This document shows, in pieces, positions 18,886-27,076 of a DNA stretch of 40,096 nt (its first letter is position 1; every line of letters begins with the position of its first letter). The notes under the pieces are model-generated. The model saw nothing but the letters and a program-made list of their open reading frames with translations. It had not been told where the DNA came from and ran no database searches. Made by a program: the position numbers and the translations under genes. The stretch comes from Terriglobia bacterium (GTDB taxonomy: Bacteria > Acidobacteriota > Terriglobia > 20CM-2-55-15): the NCBI GenBank assembly GCA_036496425.1, contig DASXLG010000084.1, positions 1 to 40,096 on the forward strand. Reading direction: 5' to 3'.

Positions 18886-19467
18886 ATGCGATTTCCGGAA
18901 GGTGTGATCTCGGTTGTTGATGACGACGAATCGGTTCGCGCGTCAACCGGGAATCTACTCCGATCCGTTGGCTATCGAGTCGAAACTTTTGCAGCGGCCC
19001 ATGATCTCCTGAATTCAAGAGCGCTCGAAGAAACCGGCTGTCTGCTTCTGGATTTCCGCATGCCGGGCATCGATGGCTTGCAGTTGCAACGGCGCCTGCA
19101 CGACGGCGGCTTCCGTATTCCGATCATCTTCATCACCGCGTTCGATGATAGATTTCTGCGGCAAAGGGCAATGGAGTGCGGCGCAGTAAACGTGCTGCAC
19201 AAGCCATTCGATGCGGCGCTCCTCCTGGAGGCCGTCCGGATCGCGCTGCATCGAAGCCGCTCGGCACACATTCCTCATGCAAAACTCATGGAAGCCGCGG
19301 AGTCTTGTCTCACCGAAACGGCTGAAGTGACCCGCGTTTTATCGGCACGGGAATCCGAACACCTTGGCGAATGTTCCGAGTGCGTTGATGCGCTTGCAAA
19401 TATGGTCCGTGAAATGGTTCGCGGCCGTCACGAAAAGAAAGCTCAGGCAATGGGATCAGACGAGTGA
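18886..19467 (+). CDS. Response-regulator receiver with a ZAS-like (H-x3-C-x2-C) C-terminal tail
   Basis: A 193-residue protein. Residues 5-120 are a FixJ-type receiver (D12-D14, D56 in LLLDFRMPGIDG, K106 in VLHKPFD). Instead of a DNA-binding domain, the tail (about 135-193) contains C141 and then H159-x3-C163-x2-C166 in SEHLGECSECVDAL. That spacing is the zinc-coordinating signature of anti-sigma (zf-HC2) domains, like HLAVCAGC in the anti-sigma protein at 34241-34873. An Arg/Lys-rich end follows. The start at 18886 gives a normal receiver N-terminus. Function is inferred only: phosphorylation may control sequestration of a sigma factor or partner. Confidence 0.8.
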   Translation: MRFPEGVISVVDDDESVRASTGNLLRSVGYRVETFAAAHDLLNSRALEETGCLLLDFRMPGIDGLQLQRRLHDGGFRIPIIFITAFDDRFLRQRAMECGAVNVLHKPFDAALLLEAVRIALHRSRSAHIPHAKLMEAAESCLTETAEVTRVLSARESEHLGECSECVDALANMVREMVRGRHEKKAQAMGSDE

Positions 19468-19513
19468 TTCATCAGCTTCCAGATTCGAATTCCACGATGC
19501 TCAAACGTCCGAA

Positions 19514-19750
19514 CTTGTAAGGCTCCTGATCCAAATCGCGGGCGGGAACCAATCACAACGGTTATCTCAATGAGAATACGAAGTTCTCAGTCTCCTGGCT
19601 TCCGGGCTGTCCCTGTCGGAAATGGCCAACAAGCTCGCATTGAGTCCTAAAACCATAAGCACATATCGCGTGCGCCTGCTGGAAAAGCTGAATTTGCGAA
19701 ACAACGGCGAACTGATGCGTTATGCCTACCAGGAGGGCATCATGCATTGA
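19514..19750 (+). pseudogene. Broken LuxR/NarL-type response regulator, C-terminal HTH remnant
   Basis: One frame encodes LVRLLIQIAGGNQSQRLSQ, then a TGA at 19571-19573, then EYEVLSLLASGLSLSEMANK and the recognition helix SPKTISTYRVRLLEKLNL, ending LMRYAYQEGIMH at 19750. The family normally reads LSxREYEVL, so the TGA replaces an Arg codon (CGA to TGA is one transition). No receiver domain is found upstream in this frame, because the preceding gene is in another frame. I read this as a decayed regulator. A short HTH-only protein from an internal start cannot be excluded. Confidence 0.75.
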
Positions 19751-19867
19751 GATCATACCGGGCGTTGCTGTAACACCTGCTCGACTTGGTAAATACGATC
19801 ACGCAAATCGCCACCGATTTCTCCAGAGGACGCGCTGTGTTCGAGATCTCTGACCAGATCGAGGTGA

Positions 19868-21037
19868 TCAGCGGACGATGCCGAAAGCCGCCTTTTCCTC
19901 GCCTTCCTCCTTCAGTCTTTGCGCGACGCGTACAAGCAGCGGCCCGAGGGCGGTTTGTGACCAGAACCACTCGTAGAGGGCATTGTCCCGGTCATGAGGC
20001 CGCTGTTGCATCCGCGCTTCCAGCATGAATGCCTTCAGGTCGTCGGCAGCACGCCGGATGAACAAGGGAGCCGGGGTGCCGGCCGGCTTTTCCGGATAAG
20101 CCTCAGGCGCGCCTGCCGCGTATGCCTCGAGGAAGCGGACGAGTCCGCGGAATCGGCGCTGGGGTATGCCGGAGTTTCCGACGGCGGTCCGGCCGTCGTG
20201 TTCCTTAAGCCAGCGCTCGTAATAGCCCCGCATGGACGTTAAATCGTCCGCCGGATCGCGCTTCGCAGTGCCCGGTACGATTTCGCTGGCCTGGATCAGC
20301 CGCACCGGCGCGTCTGCAGCCTCCGGGAATTCCGCGAGTACAGGTGCGGACGCGCCAAAGAGATCCAGCGCCGCGCTGAGAACTCTGTGTTGAAACTCCG
20401 CGTCGTCCGGCTTACCCAGAGCATAACCGTAGGGAAAGGGCACAAAGAGAGCGCGCGGCGGCTTGGTACGCCGGGCATGTTCTTTGAGGAGCACCAGACT
20501 GCACGTGGGCAATCCCGCTCCCTCCATCGCGCGGGCGAGCACACTGACCGTGTGCGTGCAATTGGGTCAGGTTGGAGTCAAAAGCGCCGCACCGGCCCCT
20601 TCCGCGAGGAGCAGGCGCGCGACCTCGGGCCCCGTCTCCTCCAGAATCTTTTTAGGGTTTGTCTGGGCCCCCATGAAGGAGTAGTCATGTAAAGTTCTCG
20701 ATCCCAGCGTGCCCCGTTCCACCAACTCCCGAAGCCGGTCGCGGGGGAATGTGACGTTCAGGTCCCGGTATATCGCGGTGCGATCGAAACCGATGCTGTT
20801 ATGGCTCTGAAGGATGTCCCGGGCCGGCGTATCGGAAGGAATCGGACGGTAACTCTGATCGCCGGGAGAAAAGGGATGGTCCCCGCGGCAGTGCAACCCC
20901 GCTGTCGTCACCAATGCCAGCTTGAGTTTCCGGAGCGGCTCGCGCAATGGAACGAATGGAGAGTCATCGTACTCGAAACACGGAAAGTTCAGCACCGCCT
21001 GGCGCTGCGCGGCACTCAGATCTTCGATGTGCGGCAT
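19868..21037 (-). CDS. GrdB-like selenoprotein (glycine/sarcosine/betaine/D-proline reductase selenoprotein B family), UGA read as Sec
   Basis: Two in-frame halves (156 and 232 residues) are separated only by a TGA at 20567-20569. Together they form a 389-residue protein of the orphan GrdB/PrdB-like family. The first half has PFVPLREPLRKLKLALVTTA, then GLHCRGDHPF, and later YSFMGAQTNP. The TGA lies in LLTPT-U-PNCTHTVS, giving Sec157-x2-Cys160, where family members have UxxC or CxxC. A SECIS-like hairpin follows immediately (20539-20555). The protein is probably redox-active; its substrate is unknown. The start at 21037 has AAGGGA upstream; a Met at 21070 is an alternative. It is third in the UspA-ClC operon. 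No selA/B/C genes are in the window. Confidence 0.82.
20539..20555 (-). promoter_or_regulatory. Bacterial SECIS-like stem-loop downstream of the in-frame UGA
   Basis: On the minus strand, a perfect 6-bp stem GCACAC/GTGTGC closes a 5-base loop, GGTCA. A 2x2 internal loop and two more G-C pairs lie below it. The loop begins about 21 bases from the U of the UGA. In E. coli fdhF, SelB binds an apical GGUC loop at almost the same distance (about 22). The match in loop sequence, position and stem supports recoding. It is read by eye, without folding software. Confidence 0.7.
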
Positions 21038-21093
21038 GTCGGTCCGGTTTCCCTTCGCTCCTTTCCACATGAAAATACCATGCGGATTGCAGT

Positions 21094-22917
21094 TCAGTCC
21101 TCGAAGAGTTCCAAACCCTCCGTCAACGCTCTGGCGATCTCCGCCTGTCCGATAACGCCCTTGATATCGAGGCGCCCGGCGAGCCGGCCGGCGCCTTTCG
21201 CCACGCGCGCCGTGACGATCGCAACGGATGCCCGAGCGTGTTGCATCGTGGCAAGCAGCTCGAAAAGGGTGGCCTCTGCTGTGACCGTAACGAAGTCCGG
21301 CCGCACGAGTTGATCGAGCCGCCTCGCGTTGCGTAAGACGTCAGTGTGCGTCAGAGCCCACTCGCGCGAAATGAATCCCGCGATCTGGTCATCCTTGACG
21401 AAGACAAAATAAGCCGCGCCATTCCCATCTTCATCAAACGTCATGCGCGCCGGCGCCGAGCCGGCCGGAAGAACGTCGGCCTTGGAGATGGCGAGACCGG
21501 CCACGTGACGCACAAGATGGGCGTTTGCCTGCAGCGCGTAGGGCATGACATGGCCGCGGCGCACCAGTTTCATGGTGTAAATGCTCTCAGGAAGTATCAG
21601 GCGGCGAAGACCATAGCTGACGGCCACAACAAACGTCATCGGCAGGACGACCGCATAGTTCAGGGTCATCTCAAAAATCATGACGATTGCCGTCAGAGCG
21701 GCGCCGGTCGCTCCTGCGACAAGGCCGGCCATTCCCGCAAGCGCGAATACCGCCGGATGAATTTCGAGCGCGGGAAGGAAGTGCTGAAGAACGCCTGCAT
21801 AGGCGGCTCCCAGCGTGGCGCCCATGAAGAGCGATGGAGAAAAAATACCGCCGGAAGCACCCGAGCCGAGGGTGCAGGATGTCGCCACGAGTTTCAACAG
21901 CCAAAGCAGCAATAAGAACCAGATACTACGCACAGAGCCGGTGAGCACGTCGATAATCGTCGCGTATCCGACACCTTCGATGTAGTAGTGTCCCGTCAGC
22001 CGGAACAGCGTCGTAAACATCACTCCGACGATGAGCATTCCGATGGCGTGGCGGATGTATGGATGCTTCGGAACGAGTTGCTCGAACAGGTCTTCACCGC
22101 CGTAAAGCATGCGGATAAAGACCACCGAAGCCGCGGCCGACACCACACCGAGACAGGCGTATGCCGGTAACAGCGCCGCCGTTTCCGGAATATGCAATGG
22201 CGGCACGGGAAATGCGGGAGCGCTGCCGAACAGATAGCGGGCCACGTAGGTCGCGGTTGTGGTTGCGAGAGCGACCGGTACCAGTGTCCGGGCGCTGACC
22301 TCATGAAGCAGTACTTCGACGGCAAACAGCATCCCGCCGATCGGGGTGTTGAATGTGGCGGCAATGCCGGCGCCGCCTCCCGCCGCAACCAGCGTCGCTC
22401 TCTGCCAACGCGACACCCGGATCATTCGGCCGCTGAAGGACGCAAACGCGGCTCCGATCTGTATGATCGGGCCTTCCCTGCCGACCGATCCTCCCGTTCC
22501 GATCGAGATCGCGGATGCCAACGCTTTGATCGCGGCCACCACGGGACGGATCACGCTGTTTTTGTAATAGATGGCATCCATGACCTCCGGAACGCCGTGC
22601 CCGCTGGCTTCAGGCGCAAAAGTCAGGACGAGAAATATAACGCATATACTGCCGGCGATCGGGACAAATGCCACCGCCGGACCCCAGGGGCCGGCCGGTG
22701 TATGGCGATTGGTGTCGTATACAGTCGAAAGCCGGCCAAGGAACGCCAGGTTGTGGCACAACGCAATCAGAATGCGAAATCCGAATGCGCCCAGACCGGC
22801 GACGAAGCCCAGCACCACCGCGAGAGCGCCAAAGACCGGCGGCGAAAGAGACCGGTGCGTCTCGTCCACGATCTGCCTGTTGAGGGCCGCGGCCGGGGGG
22901 CGAACTTCCGGCGGCAT
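21094..22917 (-). CDS. ClC-family chloride channel/antiporter with C-terminal CBS region
   Basis: A 607-residue inner-membrane protein of the ClC family. The three selectivity motifs are present: GHGVPE (variant of GSGIP) near residue 107, GREGP with the gating Glu at E148, and GSGASGGIFSPSLFMGATLG around residue 350. About ten or more membrane segments are visible. A cytoplasmic tail (about 460-607) looks like a CBS pair (YFVFVKDDQIAGFISREWAL, FVTVTAEATLFELLATMQHA). The start at 22917 shares one base with the UspA stop (TAATG), so the genes are coupled. Channel versus H+/Cl- exchange cannot be decided from the sequence. Confidence 0.94.
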   Translation of the reverse strand: MPPEVRPPAAALNRQIVDETHRSLSPPVFGALAVVLGFVAGLGAFGFRILIALCHNLAFLGRLSTVYDTNRHTPAGPWGPAVAFVPIAGSICVIFLVLTFAPEASGHGVPEVMDAIYYKNSVIRPVVAAIKALASAISIGTGGSVGREGPIIQIGAAFASFSGRMIRVSRWQRATLVAAGGGAGIAATFNTPIGGMLFAVEVLLHEVSARTLVPVALATTTATYVARYLFGSAPAFPVPPLHIPETAALLPAYACLGVVSAAASVVFIRMLYGGEDLFEQLVPKHPYIRHAIGMLIVGVMFTTLFRLTGHYYIEGVGYATIIDVLTGSVRSIWFLLLLWLLKLVATSCTLGSGASGGIFSPSLFMGATLGAAYAGVLQHFLPALEIHPAVFALAGMAGLVAGATGAALTAIVMIFEMTLNYAVVLPMTFVVAVSYGLRRLILPESIYTMKLVRRGHVMPYALQANAHLVRHVAGLAISKADVLPAGSAPARMTFDEDGNGAAYFVFVKDDQIAGFISREWALTHTDVLRNARRLDQLVRPDFVTVTAEATLFELLATMQHARASVAIVTARVAKGAGRLAGRLDIKGVIGQAEIARALTEGLELFED

Positions 22918-23372
22918 TAGTGAGCCGCATGGATGACTCTGACGATCTCGACCGAGCAAGCCGCATGATGGACCACCGCGTCGGAGACGCTGCCGGTAAG
23001 CAATCGCTTCAATCCACTCCGGCCATGCGACCCGAGTACGATCAGATCTGCGCCCCATGCCTGGGCTTCATCGAGAATCTCGCCTCTGGCATCACCCTCA
23101 TGAACGGTCCACTCTGTGCTGAACCCGGCCGCCTCGAGCCTGGCTGCCGCGCTCGTGAGCAGTTGCCGGGCCTCTTCATACTGCTCGTGTCTCGCCGTTT
23201 CGTAGTCGGGATACTCTTTACTGCCCTTGGCCTGGGCGCGCCGGGTGGGAAACGGATCGGCAACATGCAGAAGGCGGAGCGTTGTGTCTGCCGGCCGCAT
23301 CTCGGCGCTCAACATCTGTATGATGGCATCTGAGTAGGGAGAATCATCGACGGCAACCAGAACTTTAAGCAT
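22917..23372 (-). CDS. Universal stress protein, UspA family
   Basis: A 151-residue cytoplasmic protein. It opens with MLKVLVAVDDSPYSDAII and has the ATP-binding signature G-x2-G-x9-G-S as GSHGRSGLKRLLTGSVSDAV, followed by the usual SVEIVRV end. Single-domain, normal length. I placed the start at 23372, since an upstream extension to 23480 lacks family similarity. It is first in an operon with the ClC transporter and the selenoprotein, which suggests an ionic, acid or redox stress context (inference). Confidence 0.94.
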   Translation of the reverse strand: MLKVLVAVDDSPYSDAIIQMLSAEMRPADTTLRLLHVADPFPTRRAQAKGSKEYPDYETARHEQYEEARQLLTSAAARLEAAGFSTEWTVHEGDARGEILDEAQAWGADLIVLGSHGRSGLKRLLTGSVSDAVVHHAACSVEIVRVIHAAH

Positions 23373-23544
23373 CTGATTTGGCCTCCACTCCCGAATATCC
23401 GGAGCCGTCGTGAACCGGAGCCCGGCTTCAGTCCGGACATCGCCGATGTCTGTTCGATAGAAAACAGAAGTGCACGTCACATTCCCGAATACGCTGGCAG
23501 TAATAAATCCGGCAAAAAAGGCGGGACGGCGGGCGCTCTCGGAT

Positions 23545-23575
23545 ATCCTGCGTTCGGTGATGCCGAACGCAGGAT
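23545..23575. terminator. Perfect 13-bp inverted repeat between the DUF4142 and UspA genes
   Basis: ATCCTGCGTTCGG and CCGAACGCAGGAT flank a 5-base loop. The hairpin lies 20 bp past the stop of the DUF4142 gene and 173 bp before uspA. No T-run follows on either strand, so Rho-independent termination is uncertain. It may block 3' decay or be a dispersed palindrome. Confidence 0.45.
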
Positions 23576-23594
23576 TACGTTCGGCTACAACCCC

Positions 23595-24164
23595 TTAAAA
23601 TGTCGACGATTTCGCATGGCGGTTCTTTACAGGCGATTGCAGTTCCTGGGCCTTCTTTAATTCTGTTTCGACGACAGGCATGAGGTTGTTTGCATAGTCG
23701 CGCACATCCGGATCGGCAGGCGAGCTTGCTTCACCCTTGAGCATACCGGCCAGTTGTCCTTCATCCTGTACCGTCAGTTTCAGGAATTCCTTGTCAAGAG
23801 TACGGCGCGAACTCCGCTTGAGCTGCGTTACGTCTTTTGAGTCCTCCGCGGGCGCAGCCGGTTGCTTCAGCTTGTATTTTTGAGCGAGTTGGGACAGTTT
23901 TTGCAGGGATTCGATATCGTCTTTGATCACCATATCGGCGTACGTCTTTATATTCTTATTGGCCGACTTATTGCGCGCAATCACGGCGAGATCTCGCTCA
24001 TTGGCCGCTTCCTGTTGCGCCTGAAACAGAAAATTCTGGCCGGCCGCGCTGAGTACGGGGTCGGGAACAGAAGCCTGTATCGGTTGATTATGGGCGCAAC
24101 CGGCAAGGACCAATATGGCGCCTGCGACGGCTGCATTGATCATTAACGGACGACCGCTTTTCAT
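23595..24164 (-). CDS. DUF4142-domain lipoprotein
   Basis: A 189-residue envelope protein. The signal sequence MKSGRPLMINAAVAGAILVL ends in a lipobox LAGC. The mature part is helical and follows the DUF4142 (ferritin-like, formerly 'putative outer membrane protein') pattern: NFLFQAQQEAANERDLAVIA, then VIKDDIESLQKLSQLAQKY, and DVRDYANNLMPVVETELKKA at the end. The start at 24164 has AGGAGG five bases upstream. Function in the family is unknown, and it is often stress-induced in other bacteria. Confidence 0.85.
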   Translation of the reverse strand: MKSGRPLMINAAVAGAILVLAGCAHNQPIQASVPDPVLSAAGQNFLFQAQQEAANERDLAVIARNKSANKNIKTYADMVIKDDIESLQKLSQLAQKYKLKQPAAPAEDSKDVTQLKRSSRRTLDKEFLKLTVQDEGQLAGMLKGEASSPADPDVRDYANNLMPVVETELKKAQELQSPVKNRHAKSSTF

Positions 24165-24355
24165 GCTTCCTCCTAACAAATTGAAATTGTTTCCGGTGAA
24201 CCTAACGAGGAAAGAAGTCGCGGAGCCGAAAGTGAATGCGCTTGGAGGGCTTTGGCCCCGCGAACCGAGTTCATAGAAGCCTCAACAAAACACGTGATAG
24301 CTTCAGTTATCGTAGCACGATATCCATAGGCTGCAATAGCAGATGCAGGCAGCGC

Positions 24356-25771
24356 TCAGGCAGCGCGTTTTTCATGGTGTGACCGGAGCGGCAACTCGAC
24401 GACAAAGGTGGCGCCTTTACCCTCTCCTGCACTATCTGCACACACGCTTCCCCCGTGTTTTTCCACCAGTTCGCGAACGATCGCAAGGCCGAGACCCGCA
24501 CCAGGCGCGTCTGAAACGCCGCGCTTGAACGGCACGAAGATGTGGGGAAGCAGGTTATGAGGAATTCCGATGCCGCTATCGCTAATTGTGATGCGAAACG
24601 ACGCCGCTGACGTTTGACACGTCACATGTATGCTTCCTCGCGGTGGAGTGAATTTCACGGCATTTTGAAGCAGGTTGGTAAAGATCTGGGTCAGCCACGT
24701 GGGGTTCGCCGTAAGGATTCGGGGCTCGCAGTCGAACAGGTCTATTCGGAGTTTCTTCGATTCCGCGGCCAGTCGAATGGTCTCAACTGCATCATAAATA
24801 ATGGCGGACAAATTGCAGGTTTTGAAATCCGCTTCGGCTTGCCTGGATTTGACCCTATACAGTTCCAGCAATCCTTCCATCAGCTCAAGCTGCTTCTGCG
24901 CGTTGCGTTCGATGACAGTGAAAGCGTGATCGATCTCCGATTCCTTTTTCAACTGCCCGCTTTTTCTGATCGCTGTCCAACCAAGGATTGCAGTAAGCGG
25001 AACCCGTATATCGTGCGCCAGTGTTGCGACCATCTGTTCGAGGACATCATTGGTGTTTTCCAGCTCTTGAAACATAGTGTTTCGCTCGTCCTCAGCTGTC
25101 TTTTGCCGGGTCAAATCGCGGAGAATCTTGACGTATCCTTTAAGGCCGCCGTCATGGTCGCGTAACACCGTCAGAATTCCGTAGCCCCAAAAGCGCGATC
25201 CGTCCTTTCGCAAGTGCCATCGCTCGTCCCGGGTTTCCCCATTTTGTTCTGCGCTCGAAAGCTCTTCCTCAAAGGCGTTACGCTCATCCGGAGGAAATAT
25301 CATTCTGAGGCTTCGTCCGTGGTCTGCCGCATCGAGTCCGATAATCCGTTTTGCTCCAGAGTTGAAATCTAAAATGATCCCATCGGGGGCGGTAACTAAT
25401 ATGGCGTAGTCCGTGACATTGTCCATCAAGAGCCGAAATCGGGAATTCGACAATTCGACTGCGCTTTGCAACCGCTTTTCGCGATACGCCCAGAGCGTCA
25501 GGGCACTGGAGGCGGCGAGAAACAAGACCGTCCGGATTACCAGCTCCTCCGGTGGTCCTTTGAATATTGTGCCGCTCAAAACTGCACCAATGGCAATGGC
25601 AGCGAAAGCCGCCAGAGGGCCGACATACCAAGCTGATACGAAAACTGCCAACATCAGAAGGACATAATTGGGCGCAGCATGAAATGGAATTGCGGCAGTC
25701 GCAAAAATAGCAACAGCAACAGACAGTATAGCCACCGTGTAGGTCTTGATATGAACGGCACCGGGACTCAT
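24356..25771 (-). CDS. Membrane PAS sensor histidine kinase with DUF4118-like N-terminus
   Basis: A protein of about 471 residues. Four tightly packed membrane segments at the N-terminus (VAILSVAVAIFATAAIPFH, YVLLMLAVFVSAWY, and two more) look like the KdpD-type DUF4118 sensor module. A PAS/PAC domain follows (FRLLMDNVTDYAILVTAPDG, FWGYGILTVLRD, KGYVKILRDLTRQK). HisKA has its acceptor His in LAHDIRVPLTAILGW, and the HATPase domain has NLLQNAVKFTPPRG, SDSGIGIP and GAGLGLAIVRELVEKHGG. No regulator gene is adjacent, so its partner is elsewhere. A GTG at 25849 is a possible earlier start. Confidence 0.92.
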   Translation of the reverse strand: MSPGAVHIKTYTVAILSVAVAIFATAAIPFHAAPNYVLLMLAVFVSAWYVGPLAAFAAIAIGAVLSGTIFKGPPEELVIRTVLFLAASSALTLWAYREKRLQSAVELSNSRFRLLMDNVTDYAILVTAPDGIILDFNSGAKRIIGLDAADHGRSLRMIFPPDERNAFEEELSSAEQNGETRDERWHLRKDGSRFWGYGILTVLRDHDGGLKGYVKILRDLTRQKTAEDERNTMFQELENTNDVLEQMVATLAHDIRVPLTAILGWTAIRKSGQLKKESEIDHAFTVIERNAQKQLELMEGLLELYRVKSRQAEADFKTCNLSAIIYDAVETIRLAAESKKLRIDLFDCEPRILTANPTWLTQIFTNLLQNAVKFTPPRGSIHVTCQTSAASFRITISDSGIGIPHNLLPHIFVPFKRGVSDAPGAGLGLAIVRELVEKHGGSVCADSAGEGKGATFVVELPLRSHHEKRAA

Positions 25772-25917
25772 CTTGTGCGCCAGATACCGGATTCGAAACC
25801 GTTGGTTGCGGCTCGATTCAGGATTAAGAGCTGAGCGGACATCAAGCACAACACCCCAGATTTTATCTCTACTTTTAGCCTACACCTTTTACGGAAATTG
25901 TGACGCCGCATCAGCGG

Positions 25918-25947
25918 TTGAATTGTCTGGGAGCAACCGCGTATAGT
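25918..25947 (+). promoter_or_regulatory. Sigma-70-type promoter for the small membrane protein gene
   Basis: TTGAAT and TATAGT are separated by 18 bp, close to the -35/-10 consensus. The -10 box ends 35 bp before the ATG at 25983. A palindrome lies between promoter and gene. Confidence 0.6.
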
Positions 25948-25953
25948 ATGACG

Positions 25954-25974
25954 AGGTATCGCCTCACGATACCT
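25954..25974. promoter_or_regulatory. Palindrome just downstream of the promoter, possible operator
   Basis: AGGTATCG-CCTCA-CGATACCT is a perfect 8-bp inverted repeat at or just after the expected transcription start. It could be the operator of the winged-helix-like regulator encoded second in the unit, giving autoregulation, or a 5' mRNA hairpin. Confidence 0.45.
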
Positions 25975-25982
25975 GCCGTTTG

Positions 25983-26243
25983 ATGAGAGAATTCGTGGGA
26001 TCCAACGCACGCATACTATTACTGATCGCCTGTCTGTTTTTCGTGCTGGACGTGTTGTCGCCGTTGACACCCACACCGATGGCGCAGATTACGAACTTTG
26101 TTGCGATTGCAATTTGCGCGTCCTCCCTTGTTGGCCTGTTCTGGCATTTCCGACTCGCGCTGGGCCGCGACACTCTGACGGCCGTACCTTACTTTCTTCC
26201 CTGCCTGAATCCCGCCGTATCGATTTGCATACTTCTGTGTTAG
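25983..26243 (+). CDS. Small two-segment membrane protein, unknown function
   Basis: An 86-residue hydrophobic protein. Segments NARILLLIACLFFVLDVL and TNFVAIAICASSLVGLFWHF are clear membrane helices, and a third stretch, AVSICILLC, closes the protein. A good promoter and palindrome sit directly upstream, which supports its being real. The downstream regulator gene starts 47 bp after the stop. I recognise no family. Confidence 0.6.
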   Translation: MREFVGSNARILLLIACLFFVLDVLSPLTPTPMAQITNFVAIAICASSLVGLFWHFRLALGRDTLTAVPYFLPCLNPAVSICILLC

Positions 26244-26290
26244 CTCGCATCTCCGAAAGCGGGTCTTCCGTGGAACGAAGGAGATGTGCG

Positions 26291-26665
26291 TTGAAAGTAA
26301 TTCCCGAAACTGTCAGACAATTTCTAGTTAAACATATTCATTCTGTTGATGCCCTCGAAATCCTGCTCCTGCTTCGCCAACAACCCGATAAAGAGTGGGG
26401 CCCACTGGCACTGAGCAGAGAACTGCGGACCGAGCGAACGAGCGCCCTGGCTCGCCTGCAAATGTTGTCAGCCGCCGGAATGCTGTCGTCACGTTATGCA
26501 GGGAGCGAACAGACATTCCGATATCAGCCATCGACGCCTGCACTCGAGCGAACGATAAACGAGTTGGCAAAGTGGTATTCCTCACACCGGGTTGCGGTGA
26601 TTGCGCTGATCTATTCAGACGCCGCGGAAAAGCTTTTCACCGGTTCAGACGGGTCGGCCAGATAG
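26291..26665 (+). CDS. Winged-helix-like transcriptional regulator (small, unassigned family)
   Basis: A protein of about 124 residues. The core, ALEILLLLRQQPDKEWGPLA, then LSRELRTERTSALARLQMLS, then AAGMLSSRYAGSEQTFRY, has the helix-helix-wing pattern of MarR/ArsR-like DNA-binding proteins. I chose the TTG start at 26291 because AAGGAG lies 7 bases upstream. GTG codons at 26267 and 26237 would extend it by 8 and 18 residues. It is in line with the small membrane protein gene and may repress that promoter. Confidence 0.65.
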   Translation: MKVIPETVRQFLVKHIHSVDALEILLLLRQQPDKEWGPLALSRELRTERTSALARLQMLSAAGMLSSRYAGSEQTFRYQPSTPALERTINELAKWYSSHRVAVIALIYSDAAEKLFTGSDGSAR

Positions 26666-26704
26666 AAACGAATCGAATTCCATCGCTGAGGAATGCAGAC
26701 CAGG

Positions 26705-27070
26705 CTAGCTCGAGTGGCTCAAACTGAAGATGAGGATGGTGAGCACGATCAGGCTGACAGCGACGTATAGATTGTCGCGTTCAAAATAGAACCCCACAGC
26801 GGCCAGCGCCACGCGGGCAACCGGTGTGGCAATCAGCACGAGCAGTCCGAACTGGATCAATGCCTCGCTGTTGAGATGGAAGGCGGAACGGACAATCCCG
26901 CCAATCGTTCGCAGATCGGCGCTCTCTGAGGTGAATTTTGCGTAACGCGGCTGCTCCGCATGGTGCTGGACCAGATAGAGCGCGCCCGCCGCGCTGACGA
27001 TGACTGCAGCCGCGAGGACGCCTGTGCGGAGGACGGTCCCGATCATCGATTGAAGTTGCCGGTCCGTCAT
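26705..27070 (-). CDS. DUF1634 membrane protein
   Basis: A 121-residue protein with three membrane segments (VLRTGVLAAAVIVSAAGALY, LIQFGLLVLIATPVARVALA, YVAVSLIVLTILIFSLS). These match the small DUF1634 family, whose members commonly sit next to TauE/SafE exporters. It starts 6 bp after the TauE/SafE gene ends, so the two are one operon. It may be an accessory subunit of the exporter. Confidence 0.87.
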   Translation of the reverse strand: MTDRQLQSMIGTVLRTGVLAAAVIVSAAGALYLVQHHAEQPRYAKFTSESADLRTIGGIVRSAFHLNSEALIQFGLLVLIATPVARVALAAVGFYFERDNLYVAVSLIVLTILIFSLSHSS

Positions 27071-27076
27071 TGCCGT

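Noticed and set aside
19571-19573. A second in-frame TGA that could be read as selenocysteine
   Set aside because: It replaces a conserved Arg in a DNA-binding domain rather than a redox Cys, and I see no SECIS-like hairpin with a GGU loop right after it.
20543-20569. Two separate genes for the halves of the GrdB-like protein
   Set aside because: Both halves are in the same frame, are separated only by a TGA, and together match one family across the break.
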